From Paramyrothecium sp. XJ0827 (taxonomy: Eukaryota; Ascomycota; Sordariomycetes; Hypocreales; Stachybotryaceae): a stretch of 64,000 nt of DNA. Below the pieces are notes generated by a model, which worked only from the letters and a program-made list of their open reading frames with translations, had not been told where the DNA came from and ran no database searches. Position numbers and translations under genes: made by a program. The stretch's first letter is position 1, and each line of letters begins with the position of its first letter. The DNA is taken from assembly GCA_020881915.1 (NCBI GenBank), contig JAJFPB010000007.1:1612001-1676000 (forward strand). Reading direction: 5' to 3'. Positions 1 through 11,911 of the stretch are shown in pieces.

Positions 1-1106
1 TATGAAGGGGGGACTGGCTGATATTGTGCCGAATCAACACTGCCATGATAACAATGAGGCTCTATTTCGAGGCATCGGCCAAGTGAATAGAGCTCTCAAC
101 CATGGATTAAGCGGGAAAATATCACCAGAGATTGAAAGAGATGGCCCAATTCGGTCAAGGTTAGGTTCGAATAGAAGGATGAGGCCGAAGGTAGAGCATC
201 TCGTCTTCTGCTCAACCGTGAGAAGAACTGCGGTGCGCACGTCATGCTAGCACAAGAAGGCAACATACACTTCCTTCAGAAGAATATGAAAGCTTTCAAA
301 TCGTTGTGATCAGTGGACAGCTGATTCGAAAAATGCAACTTGGCGTTCGGGCAGCATGGCCTCTGGGTGCTGCGGGTAGCAACATCCCATCGTATCACTT
401 GAATCCATTTAGTCAATTCATCACGCATAAGAGTCCCGACTTTTCCTTCCTATGTCCCTCCTAGTTAGTGATACTTTCAGAATGCGTGAGTCATTCATGC
501 ATTTCTTATGGTCGGCATTCCGTTGGATGGCGCTGTATGGGAAGACCTTCACGGAAACTGTTGTCTCACCAAAATCGCAAGTTTCGTGGTTATGCAACTT
601 GCAATTTAAAATTTCAGGGTGCTCTCTCGTCAGTCTTGTTCCTCTACATTGCTTCATGAATGCTCTAATTCAGAACTTCTGAACGGTACTCCGGGTGCGT
701 GAGCTTCATCCTCCGCGGGACAGCGAAATGGGATGCCCGGGGAATGGAATGCTCTCAGGATTGAATGATAAAAATCCTAGGGAAGGGAAACGTGGAATGC
801 TGTCTAACAGGGACAGTATAGTCGTAATGGTGATGGTGACACGGTTAAAGACTTGCTTGCCACTGCCCATCTCCCATCCACCATTGAATGAGTAGCATGA
901 AGAATCAATAACTCTGTTATCAAGGCAATACCAACACAGCTAATCTATCTTGGTTCTTCACTTATCAATACAATTGGTGGCCAAACTCCTTCTGGGTTGA
1001 GTAAACAAGCCAGCTCCATCTACTCCAAGTACAAAACGCGCTCAACACTTGCAACATGATCTTTCATAGCTCGCACGGATCACGACTCCAATGGCGTCGC
1101 TATCCG
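1..1106. other. gene-free left edge
   Basis: No frame in this stretch gives a family-like protein, and the open frames are short and overlap on both strands. It lies downstream of the ketopantoate reductase-like gene that ends at 1107 and presumably holds its 3' untranslated region. The leftmost bases could belong to a gene outside the window, but nothing supports that. Confidence 0.5.
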
Positions 1107-2291
1107 TTAGAGTTTTGCGCTTCCGTTCACCTTCTTCCGCATCACCTGTGCGGAGCGCAGCAGAGCGTACAAGCTCTGCAGCCGCGGCATCTCCACGCCG
1201 CGCTCCCTAGCAATACGCACAGGGTTACCCAGGATCACCTCAAGCTCGAGGGGCTTGCCATCCTCCCAGTCCAATAGCATGCTCGGCCGCGCGCCCTTGT
1301 TCCTCTCCGTACTGCGTATGATCCTGTCCGGGCTCGCCATGCTCGCGGGGAAGCCCCTACCGAGGATCCGCGGGGCCGCCTCCCAGATCTCGTTCATGAC
1401 GCCCGCAAGGTGCCGCCGGAGCTCCGGGTCCATGACCATGTCGGCGTTGCCGCGCCCGCCCGACAGTACGGCCGAGGGATTCATGGCCGCGTTGATGCAC
1501 AGCTTGTGCCATCGTACCGTTTGTAGACCAACCTCGTCGTGTGGCTCAACATCCTTGATGCCGCCAAGGTCGCGCCACCACGCCGTCAGCCTCTCCGTGC
1601 ATTCCCGTCCACGTTTCGCCACCTCCGAGTCGCCCGTCCCAAGGCCGTCCGTATACGGGCCAATGCTTATCCTGGTCCAGCGGTTCTGCCGAATAACACC
1701 AGGGGATATCTGCTCCGCGCTGACGATGGTGACAGCGCTGATGATGGGTGTTTTGGGGAATCTCTTCCTGAATGGCTCTTCGACTCCCACACCGTTCTGT
1801 ATGAGCACAATGCAGGATCTGGGCCCGACCAAGGGCTCAATGATATCGGAGTCATCGCTCACATCAGGCAATGCCTTCGTGGTAACAAAGATGTAGTCCC
1901 ATTTCTTCCTTCCTCCATCTACGGGATCATCTGAGGTAGCGCTGGCGGCTGCGGTTACCGATGCGAAAGCCGCATCAGGCGAGAAGGTATAGTTGCCAAA
2001 GGTATGTGTTTGTAGTTCCACGCCTGAGGTCTCGATGGCTTTGTAGTTTGAACGAGCTACGAGAGATACGTGAACATTGTGAGACGGCTGGGAGAGTCAT
2101 CAGTCAGTACGTGGCAGAAAGGTGACAGGTAAGCGGGTTGGGTTACGTGATGTAGCCTTGATGCGTAGAAGCATCCCACGGCACCAGCACCGATGAAGAT
2201 GACGTTCACACGTTGACTATGGAGGCCTTATCAGTACATAGACTTGACAGCAACACGCGAGGGCCAATGTAACCAACCTGTCGTGAGACAT
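1107..2291 (-). CDS. 2-dehydropantoate 2-reductase (ketopantoate reductase, ApbA/PanE family)
   Basis: Predicted 354-residue NADPH-dependent reductase of the ketopantoate reductase family, which makes pantoate for pantothenate and coenzyme A. I read three exons: 2291-2278, 2216-2147 and 2087-1107 (minus strand). The tiny first exon encodes MSHD, and the second supplies the dinucleotide-binding loop GAGAVG at residues 14-19, so the start depends on two introns of about 60 bases. Further family marks are the lysine in VTTKAL (about residue 99) and the block WHKLCINAAMNP (about 221-232), which holds the lysine and asparagines of the family active site. DWEDGKPLE near the C-terminus is also typical. 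Fungi carry several paralogues of this family, so the substrate may not be ketopantoate. The gene stands alone at the edge of a large gene-free stretch. Confidence 0.88.
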
Positions 2292-5200
2292 GGTATCGGA
2301 GACCAAGAATCAACGGATTGATTGATCCGTAAAGCTGGGACCTAGTCGCACTGGGCGCCACCGGTTCCAATGTTGCGTTCCCGGATAATGTGTTCCTTGG
2401 AAGGCCGCTTAATCACATGTAGAGCCGTGGAGATATCGGTGGCTGGCTAAGGCGTGATGAGGTGTGGTGAGACCGAAGTCGTGCCATGCAGCAGGAGTTG
2501 GCCGGCCCCACTTCAAGATACCGAGGGAACCAGCGAGCATCTGCCGAACGCAGCCCACTCTTCAAGGCCTAGAATCATCGGATCTTGTGTGCTGGTAATG
2601 GTCTCGCCGCAGGTAGCATTGCGAGCATGCAAAGTACGTCATCGTCGGTTGGATCTCAATCATGTTATGTGTGTGTGGTTTCGCCATCCATATCCAACAC
2701 GTCAAAATCCCCAGGCACGTCTTATCAACGGCGACTTAGCGACTTGGCATCACGAATGGGGTAGTCAAGGGCACACGCTCGGTTGTCGATCTATCAAGGC
2801 TGTCAGGCAAATAAAATGGTGTGGGTGACGAAGTCAAGTAACTGCCAATGTAACCTGCCCATACTGACACCATCTATCAGCGTTAACCACGAAGCCGCAG
2901 GGCTTGATGTGAGCCACACGACGCAGACATGGTAAAGCTCGCTTGTCAACGTGGGATGAGGTGTGGCCAGTGTGCTGGGCTAGCGCAGTGTCATACACCA
3001 GCCGTTTCTACGGGAGGGCTAGTTGACTATTTCTCGGGATAATGATAGAGCAGCCCGTTGACAGCGGTCGGGCCATTTGCGATAGCCAATCCCAACATCG
3101 TCAGATCAGGTGGCTTTCCAGAAAGGTGTGACACAAAGTTTTGGTATGTTTCTACAGCTGATTCCCGGCTTCTCCAAGACAGTCAAGACGACATCTCAAA
3201 GCCGGGTGCCCAGCAACGAGCTAAATTAATCTATGCCAGTGCGAAAACATCCACGCCAATAGAATGGACAGTGAAAGTCGATAACACATTGTAAACAACA
3301 TGTGAGCTGGCAAAAAGGAATGGGGTCACTAAAATGGTGTGCGCATCACTAGAATGTGCGGCTAAGGCGCGCCGCCATCGTTGAGCAAATAGCCGAGCCT
3401 TGTCACTTCTCAAGATATGTCGTAGCACCTGATATTGCTGACAGGCGTGGTGGCCGTAACAATGACCTACCGTGCTTGGGCTAGGATAGACAACACTCCG
3501 GCCACGGTCAAGACCTGAGGCCGTCTGACTATGCTTGGCAAGACTCGCAACCCGATCACAGCAGAGCGTTGCGTGAGCCAAGAGCTCACGGAAACGCAGC
3601 GTCCAAGACGAACGTGAGGTCACCACGGCAATGCCGAACGATGCAAGAAGCTGAGAAATGCATCTCCGCGACGCAAGACGCGGGGCGGCGATTAGCGACA
3701 TGCACCGAGGGTGCAGCAGCCATTGCCGGCCGTTGACACAGGCTCCTCCTCTGCGCCGCCGCTTCAGCTATCGCGGAGGTGTGAGAATCGATGATGGGTT
3801 GAAAGATATGAAAAAGGAAAAAGATTTTTGTTTGGAGATTTCAGGTTGTCAAAGAGGTGGGGGTCGTTCGCGAGTGGACCAACGGGCACAGCCAGAATTG
3901 CCCTCCAGCCCCCAGTGACCGCCTTTGCTAGCGAGAGGGGTCCCCCCCATGGCGAAATTTTTTTCCTGCGGGTGCGTCGCCAATCATGAGACAAGTCGAC
4001 CGGGGTGCTTGGTACAGCTCACCCGCTGCGACACAGGCATTATCTGGGGCCTGAGCAAATCAGCATCTCCGTCTGCCCCCGCGAGGCTCGTTTAGGGTCA
4101 TGCGCAAGCTATATTGACCGAAGGATATGTTGGTTAGTTTACATGAGCTAGGCCTACCATTTGCAATAGGTGCCAAGGATCCCGCCTGAGGAACAGCGGC
4201 AAATCAATTTTAATCGGCATGTTCCATCTCGCCAAAGGTAAGGTGGCTACCATGCGGGTCATCGACACCGAGATTGCACACGAACAGTGACGTGTGCCGG
4301 CGGTGCTTATATTATGGTGCCGAATTGCGAGATGGAGCGCCTACTCCGGTCGGTCGGCCGCAAGAAAATCCTCGTAGGCATGCATCGCCGTCGTCGCTCG
4401 CCTTCCCTTCTGCTGAGCAACAAGCTGCCCGAAAAAGCAACCGGTCCTAAAAGATTGCCAAGCAAGGAGGCTGGTCAAGCATTACTGAAAAGTGGTGTTT
4501 GGGAACTTGGCTGAGACTAGGGTCCCGGCTTGCTGAGTGGAATGCCTAGGGGAATGTCGGAGCTCCATCGGCATTATGGGAAAAGGTGAAGCGGCTAGCC
4601 GTGCGCTGGTTGGCCGAGACGGACACTACATCGTGATCGACAAAGCGCGTCAGCGTCACGGTTTCCAGCCATTGCACATCAGGGCTGGCTGAAGCATGGC
4701 GTAGCGGGAGACGGAGGGGTTTGAAATCTTCTTGCCCAAAGTAAGGCAAGACAACAAGCCACGCGGTACCATCTCCCGGTTTGTTGGGAAGTTGAATCTA
4801 CCTGCCTTAGGTATGTGTAGCCGGAGTATGGATTCAGTAGGACGCGATGCCCATTCCCCCATTTGTGTGCCCCATCTGTGTGCGGTCTGCCAACGAGAAG
4901 GGACCGACCCAGCGAGGCTCCGTTTTGGGGCCGCTGCCCCGTCCTCGCCTTCACAGATATATACGGTAGGCTACGGGTAGTTCACGGTAATGCACCTGGC
5001 CTGCACCGCAATCGCAATCGCCCATGCAGGCTGGGGTGATGACAATTGGCCCAAGCTCCCCGATGGATGCAGGGGTGCATGGCTTCTAGAAGGAAGAAAA
5101 CGGTGGATACGGGCCATGCAGAGAGCCGCTCGAATCCAATGAGTGCGGTTTGCCGAGAGGGTGTGTGCTGCTTCCCAGTTCCGACCAGGCGTCAACCGAG

Positions 5201-7113
5201 AATCCGTTCTATTTTCGAGTGACCTGCTCCACAGTGCGAATCGCGATATGCACCATCGGACCAACTAACCGACTAACCCTCCTTCCCCCGGTCAATCCTA
5301 CATCATTTGATGTCCGTCAGGGATGTCCACCCTCCAGCTAACCTGTTATTTTTTTTTCGTAACCCGACGAGCCAAGCGCAGCCTGCAGGCTATCGAAAGG
5401 GAAGAACCCTTGGGTCCCTGCCAAAGGCGCCATTGCCAAGCACTCAAACAAGTATGTCGACGGCGTCGAGGGCATGGCGTTACGGAAAAGCAGCGAGCGT
5501 GCCTCAGGCGCTGTTCTACCCATGGTCATTGCAAAAGATTGCAGGTATTTTGGCTCTTAATGTGTCCAGCTAAGACAGGCCCTCACCCGTACTATGAATT
5601 GGTCTATACTTCCCACGGCGAATCATATCTCTCTCACACTTGGAGTGAGGCTGGACAATACAGTAAATCCCGGTTCGGTTGATCGCAGTACGCCATGATA
5701 GATTTCGGTCGTGTACCGAGTCTGCTTGGTAGCAGTGACGCAGTAGTACCGGCAAGGGCAACTTCTATAGTCCGCTGTGTCAGGCTTCCCGGTCTAAATG
5801 CACAACCTACATTTCTCCTTGGTAGGCATTTTGATTCCCGACCGTTTCATGCCGGGATTGATAGCACAAGCGATAGGCCATCGAAATGAACACGCATTGA
5901 CAGCTCAACGCACCCAATTCCGCGAGCTAGTTACTTTCCTGGTGCAGTTAGTGGATTACCCAGGCTTGGCCGTCGGTTCAGCCTTTGGCTTGGAGATGTA
6001 TTTGGAACCACGGCACGAGGCGCCGCGGAATAAGGCCAAAGTTACAGCATTTGGAGCATGGGAACCAAGATCAGATAACAGCCACTAACATTCTCGTCGC
6101 GAAATTCGGCTTCTTACTTGTGCCGAAAATACCCCGGAAAGAAGGCATAGTTGGGGAATGCCGTATTCATTTCTGCCCACAGCGGAGACAATGAGATTAA
6201 GATCGCTGACGTTTGTATTTCCGTAACACCCCATGTCCCAATTAGCACTCGGCCGTCTGATGCCAAGATCGATGCTTTGATCGGCCGTCCTTGAGCTATG
6301 TGGTTATGGAGTTAGTTGGGTGGGTGACATTGGACAACCATCAATAACATCCTCGTACACTCGAGATTCACACTATGCAGGACTCACTGGGTACTCTTTG
6401 TGATGAAGATCGATATATCCTTTACTGTAGGAGATTGCTAGAGGAGACAACCCACAACATGCGAGGCCTAGTGACTGGTGAGGCAACGATACGAAAGGTG
6501 TCCAAGTTGAAATCCAGCCTGTGGGCCGGGGTTGCTCTCCCAGAGTCGCTTGTGAGAACTCGAGCCCGGGGATGCATCTGCAGCTTCACCGGCGGCATTG
6601 AATCTTCCCCGCGTATGTCACGACAGCAACCACCGTGTCCCGGGTTCCAAGATTAGCAACTCGATCCTAGAGTATGCGTTTTCGGGGTCTTCTTTGAGAC
6701 CCGCCAACGGTATATGCAGGGCAATGGGGATGTAATCGGCGGGACGGTGGCTACATGATGGTATTTGGTTATTCCCCGGGGATCTGAAGGGACGAAGGCC
6801 GGAAGTGCCATTGCGTGGAAGATGGCAAATCTCACTTTCGCATGTGTTGTCGCGATATGCGTGATGCTCCGGTCGATTTACAGTCCGGCGAAGCATGCTT
6901 GAGAGTCTAGAACCCTTGCGCGATGCTGCCTGGATGACGGTCCGGTCAACTTCGGGCCGTTCTGCTCCATTCCGCAGCGCCGAAACCACCAAATGTAACT
7001 ATACCGGGATCACAAGGCGACTTGGGTCAGAACGAAATAGCCAAAAGTCGAAAGGGGAAAAAAAGTGATAGTTGACAGAGATACGCGCTGGTGAGCGGCT
7101 GAGGAGCGCCGTG

Positions 7114-7134
7114 AGCAGGATTCCCAATCCTGCT
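7114..7134. repeat. short perfect hairpin
   Basis: AGCAGGATT at 7114-7122 and its exact reverse complement AATCCTGCT at 7126-7134 flank a three-base CCC loop. Nothing links this 9-bp stem to a terminator or an RNA gene. It is recorded only as a local structure in the gene-free stretch. Confidence 0.5.
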
Positions 7135-9295
7135 TACGGTCAACTGCCATCCTCACCTGTCCCCGCTGAGCCAACCTCGACGGTGAACCGCCCCATGTAG
7201 AAGGCCTATTCGAGGGCTCACGACGCCCGGCTCATCGCCCACAGACCAAGTTCATCCGGGCGGAGGCGGGCGGCCACGGGTTGACTGCTCCAGGGACGAA
7301 AAAGTAGGCCTGAAACCAGACCCCTACCCCGAGGCCTCAAGGGATAGCATTGGGCCAGAAGCGGATGCGGCGTCAGCAGGCGCACGAGTAACCTGCCTTT
7401 TGCTTTATTAACCGCCTGGAACCAGACTCGCCGTTCGCGCCGCTGCCCAGGTGCCTTGTCGGTGCAGGAGTGCGCAGGGTCAGAATGTTGCGGGCCAAAG
7501 GCGGGTATTATTGTCTGATTCATGGGGGTTTCGGTGGAATTTTGCCCTGCCCCCTCCCTCCTCCATCTCTGGCGGAGAGGCTTTGTTCCTTTCCCCCAGA
7601 GCAACTGGGAGCTCCGTCTGAATAGGGTCCCCCCCCCAATTTTGTCATCACCACACGGGCCGAACAGACCGGCGTATAAGTGGCCCTTCACTTATCGACA
7701 TGCCTAACCGTGATTGGCAGTATAGTGGAAAAGGGGAAAGGGCCGAGTCAACGTCGCGTGGGTGGGTACAGAACTACCCACCTATGATGCTGTCTTTTTT
7801 TGCTTCCAGGCACAATGGCAGGGTCGGCCGTGAGCATCGATCAATTGTGCCGTCTGTCCTGTATCAATGCAGCGTGCCACGGCGAGACCCCCTGCCAGAT
7901 GATGTCTCGTTCGTCTGGTCCAAGCGACGGGCAACCAGGCAAGAATCCACCTGCTCTGTTTTTAGGCATACACGGCAGTACCTTGCGCGAAAGGATCTGA
8001 TAATGACATGTGCACGACTCAGCCATGCCTTTCTCATCGATCCTCGTAGCACAGGGCAAATGCCATTTCGGTTATGAATGTTGGGTGTTTTACCCAGCAC
8101 GTGGGGCCCAAGGGTACGGGAATAAGCCAAAACATTCCTAGGCCGAATCTAAACGAGATGGGAGCCGTGACAATGCGATGCAGGTCGAGCTGGCGCGATG
8201 AACCAGCAACCCGGTGCTACCTCATTCCTGGGAAGGGGGGCACACCTCCCAATACCGATCTTTTTTCCTGCGGGTGCAGCGCAAGACACCAGCTTATTTT
8301 GCGTGCCAGCCAGGCCCGGACTCTTCCGTTCCCGGCGGAATGGCAGCCCATCGTTACCGAAGGCTGCTGCACCACACCAACGAACCCTTCAACCCTTTGC
8401 GAGCACCATGAGGCGCGCTCAGACTCGCAACCAACAAGCCAAGCGGCCAAAGGCAAGGCGACCCGATGACCATCTTGTCATCACGGAGCATGGCTTCGAT
8501 AGGTAAGTAGTCAGGACCTGTCAACGTTTGGCCCTTGTGCATCGCTCCTCATTTGTTCACAATGCGCTCCGTGCAGGATTTGTCTGAGCCAAAGGAGTTG
8601 CCCAAAGCAGCATGTTGTAGCCGTAAGATGAAAGGCACGGCGTATTGGCAGGGCGTGGGCACATCACAGCGCGCTTCAATATTTGGCTTATGTCTAAACT
8701 ACCATATTATACAAGATCCAATAACCATTCGGGACAATTGTAGAACATGCTGAATTACCCTCGCTGGTATCCCACATTTTTTGCGGTCCAGGGAATTCTC
8801 TCACGTTGTCGTCTAACTGCCAGACATCGCTTGCTCTCCGTATGAATATTTAATGGCTGGCGACGCTGTATTTCGCTGAAAATCGGTAATTGGCATTAGT
8901 GTCTGTGTGACTGCCTGGTGCTATTGCCTTCACTGGCGGCTTACGAGAGAGACCCTGGCATTAGTAGAGCGGGCACTATCCGATCCGCCTCTTTTGACCA
9001 GGTACAGAGAGCATGGCATGGGCGTCGTAGCGCCTTGAAATCGTTAGCCTCGCCGATGGGTCCCCATAGCTTGGGGAAATGAGCGTGGGGAGGGCTGATG
9101 ATTTGCTCGAGCACCGCATTGCTGCGACTCGACGATTCAGAGACAAGCTGTCGAGGCCACGTCTGATCGGAAACAGGCAGTCCGTGCCTACCGTTCCCTT
9201 CTGTGTACTTGCATCTTGAAACCTGCGCTGGCGGCTATTGATTCTCAAACCCATCTTGGCTGGGCTGGGCTGGCTAGGCTGGCGTGGACTGGTTT

Positions 9296-9315
9296 GGGTT
9301 GGGTTGGGTTGGGTT
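9296..9315. repeat. GGGTT pentanucleotide repeat
   Basis: Four perfect copies of GGGTT, preceded by one imperfect copy and a run of GGCTGGG-type steps. The unit differs from the usual fungal telomere unit (TTAGGG), so I read it as a microsatellite and not as an internal telomere tract. Confidence 0.8.
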
Positions 9316-10180
9316 GGGGCCCTGGCGCTGACTGATGTGATGAGATGAGGACGCGAGATGGGCGTGTGCATCTCCGAAGTATGCAAAGAAGGAATTAGGG
9401 CCGTGGTGCGCCTTTCTCCTTGGAAGGAGTTCTGCAATGCTACCGTCCAATTTTTTGGCCATTTGATCTAACGGGACATTTTCGTGTTCATGACCAGGTG
9501 CAGATGCAAGCTGCAGTTATCCCATAGCGCATGTAGAATTAGCTGCAGTTCGGGCCAAGGATGGCCATTTCCCCCCCCCCCCCTCTACCCTACCCTGACC
9601 TGCATGCCTGCTTGCGCGATGCATAAGGTATGCTTCGATCCAGAGAGGAAAGGCCAGGTTACTGGCAATACCGAAAGCAACAGGGGGAACCGAGTCACCG
9701 AAGCATGCAGCCATGGCTACCCTCGGCCGCACGCTGTCATCATGGTTTTCTTTACCCGGCCGCCGCCGCCATGATCAGAGGGGATGCACACGCACAAATA
9801 CACACACCGTGGGCTCAGTGAGGATACCGTATTCAGCTAGGTACGCCACCATCACGAGGTGAGCCGCACGGAATTGTGTCCATTTGCCCGTGGGTTAGGG
9901 AGGGTCACCTTGGGCCAGACCTTTCCTGTCCGTGTCACCGAGAAACTCGTGTGAGTGCTTTTGCTGATAGCTGGACGAAGCCACGCCGTGGTCGGTGGGA
10001 GGGCTGGATCGCCAAGAAGACCGTCTAACACCAACGAGACAGAGGGAGTCCGAGTTGCAAGACCCAACCGCTGCTTTGTTTGCCGGTCGGGAGGAGCTCT
10101 GATCTACCTGCCTTACGTCAAGGTATCATTCATTACTTGGCTCTACTCCAAGTTCGCAGGTAGCGACGGCATAAAGTAAG

Positions 10181-10209
10181 CTACCTACCTTACCTACTTA
10201 CCTACCTCC
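10181..10209. repeat. CTACCT/CTTACC motif cluster
   Basis: Tandem variants of CTACCTACCTTACCTACTTACC in the region upstream of the copper-fist gene. The same motif recurs in gene-free DNA throughout the window, on both strands. Confidence 0.75.
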
Positions 10210-10406
10210 TGGAACAAGCACAACTGTCACCTTGGCGAGGGGGCACATCGTGATAAAAACAAAGTAGAGTACCTACGGGCATGCATAGGACACTCTCTCT
10301 CCAGGACCTGCCTAGCAGGACAAGACCCCCATTCCCTCCACCGCGCTCACCCACTCAAGTCACCCAGTCGCATGCCGTAAACCCATCCGCATCCCACCCC
10401 CAAACC

Positions 10407-10424
10407 CATCATCATCATCATCAT
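10407..10424. repeat. CAT trinucleotide repeat
   Basis: Six uninterrupted CAT units in non-coding DNA upstream of the copper-fist gene. Confidence 0.85.
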
Positions 10425-10661
10425 CCTCCACTTCCTGCACGGCGACCGAAAGGACCCAGGTCTAAAACCCTTGCAGCAGCCATCCCACTTGGGACGATCC
10501 CACATTGTCGCTCTCACGGCCACGCTCACACTGTACAGGGCCGAGTACCTTCCAAGACAGTGCCCACGCCTCCGCTCTACCCCCTCCCGCTGCAGCTTTG
10601 CACCCCCACTGCAGAATGGGCGTCTGATTGCGGCGCACACGCCCTCCATCGTCCAATCCAT

Positions 10662-10700
10662 GAGGTACCCTACCTTAGCTACCGTAGAGGTACCATACCT
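10662..10700. repeat. GGTACC/TACCTTAG motif cluster
   Basis: Contains two GGTACC sites, CTACCTTAGCTACC and CATACCTTGCC within 39 bases. It belongs to the same dispersed motif family as the clusters at 10181 and 15251. Confidence 0.7.
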
Positions 10701-11770
10701 TGCCTTTTGGCATTATACCTGACAGTGCGGTGACTTCCTTACTCATCCGGGCAATGTTCGTGTGGCTTTCGACCAGCCTCAGAGCGAGCTCGTCAACTTT
10801 CGAGGTTACCGGCCCCAACGCCGTCATCTGCCTGTTGAGATTAAAGAGCCTGTCAACCCTCGGCGCCTCACTGCTTCGGCCTTCCTGTTCCCTTTCCCTC
10901 CCCCCCTCTCTCTCTGCCTTTCGCTCAAGAGAGGTCCGTCCTCCGCTTCCCAACGTCTCCGATCTCGTCCAGCTTGGACTCTTGACTTCCTTTCCGCCTC
11001 ACAAACGACCACCCGGACGCGGGTCCTGTCACAAGTGGCTCTCCGACCGTCCGACTGATCGCTTCCCTCTGCAGCGGCTTGGGTTCTGCTATCGAAAGAC
11101 TTAGCGGCTTCCGAGCACCAAACCCGGTTTTCTCCTACAGTGTCCAATAGCGACACGCCCGGTCGCCGGCTCGACGCTCTACTTGACTTTACTTTACCTC
11201 ACCTTTTTACCTTATTACATTCAAAGTCGAATTCCACTAGCTGGGCTGCCTATTCGACTGGTCTTTGGCCACAGCACCTTTATTTTGGGGCCAACGGTTC
11301 GCAGTGACCTGGACCTTATTTAGGTCGAAACACAAGCCCTTATTACAGCATTCCCACGGGCTCAACCTCCAAGTGCGACGACCAAGGGCTACCCAGGCGG
11401 CCACACAATCCCCACTCTCGGCGCCAACTCCACTCGCGTCCGTCTTTCGCAAGTCAATTGCTTGCATTCTGGCCAGCGGTTTGGTTTTCCGCGAAGAGGG
11501 AAGAAAAAGTTTTAACCACCACCCTCTCGGTGCGACATGTTCCTGTAACGCCCACGCGCGCAACTCACTCCCATCCTCTCCTCCACTACCACCACCACCA
11601 CCCCTGTCCTGTTCTGCGTCCCACGTTCCACTTCGCAACGGAACCCCCGTGGTCACCCCAGCTCGAATCGGAGACGGACCCTGGTCTGCCCTCTCGACTC
11701 CGTCGATTCTTCTGAGACGGCGCAAAAGCTACCAAGCTTCCTTTCACTTCCGCCCGCAGCGCACATACCC

Positions 11771-11838
11771 ACTTACCCTACCTTACCTTACCTCACCCAA
11801 ACCCGCAACCATACCCGCCTCACTTACCTACCTTAGCC
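11771..11838. repeat. TTACC-rich tract just upstream of the copper-fist start
   Basis: Repeated CTTACC, CTACC and CCTTACC units about 75-140 bases before the start codon at 11912. The tract is probably transcribed as part of the leader or lies in the core promoter. The sequence alone does not decide which. Confidence 0.65.
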
Positions 11839-11911
11839 TCCCACAATCCAGCCCCTCCAAACGTTGACATCAACATCGTCACATACACCGACACACTGAG
11901 GCCCAGTCACC

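Larger units (their letters stand above)
2292..11911. other. 9.6 kb gene-free stretch between two divergent genes
   Basis: No convincing coding region appears on either strand. The open frames (up to about 157 codons) overlap each other, lack domain-like composition and do not join through plausible introns. Base composition looks balanced and CpA/TpG steps are common, so this is not an obvious RIP-mutated transposon relic. It holds simple repeats near 9296 and 10407, a short hairpin at 7114-7134 and, from about 10.2 kb on, pyrimidine-rich DNA with runs of CTTACC and CTACCT. The part next to 11912 is probably the promoter and long leader of the copper-fist gene, and the left end is the promoter of the reductase gene. 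Confidence 0.6.

Noticed and set aside
1255..1896. A 213-codon plus-strand frame opposite the ketopantoate reductase-like gene
   Set aside because: It is the antisense shadow of a well-supported coding exon on the minus strand.
3231..3701. A 156-codon minus-strand open frame
   Set aside because: It has no family-like motif, and the ends do not fit a promoter or splice context.
6300..6335. A stretch resembling the 3' half of 5S rRNA (GGAGTTAGTTGGGTGGGTGAC)
   Set aside because: The similarity covers only about 20 bases, and the flanks do not form the rest of a 5S gene. A covariance-model search would settle it.
7218..7691. A 157-codon minus-strand open frame in the gene-free stretch
   Set aside because: Its composition (many Arg, Pro, Gly and Ser residues without pattern) and its overlap with other frames suggest chance. 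It has no domain or motif and no plausible intron partners.
9292..9319. Internal telomere-like repeat
   Set aside because: The unit is GGGTT, not TTAGGG, and there are only four or five copies. It is more simply a microsatellite.
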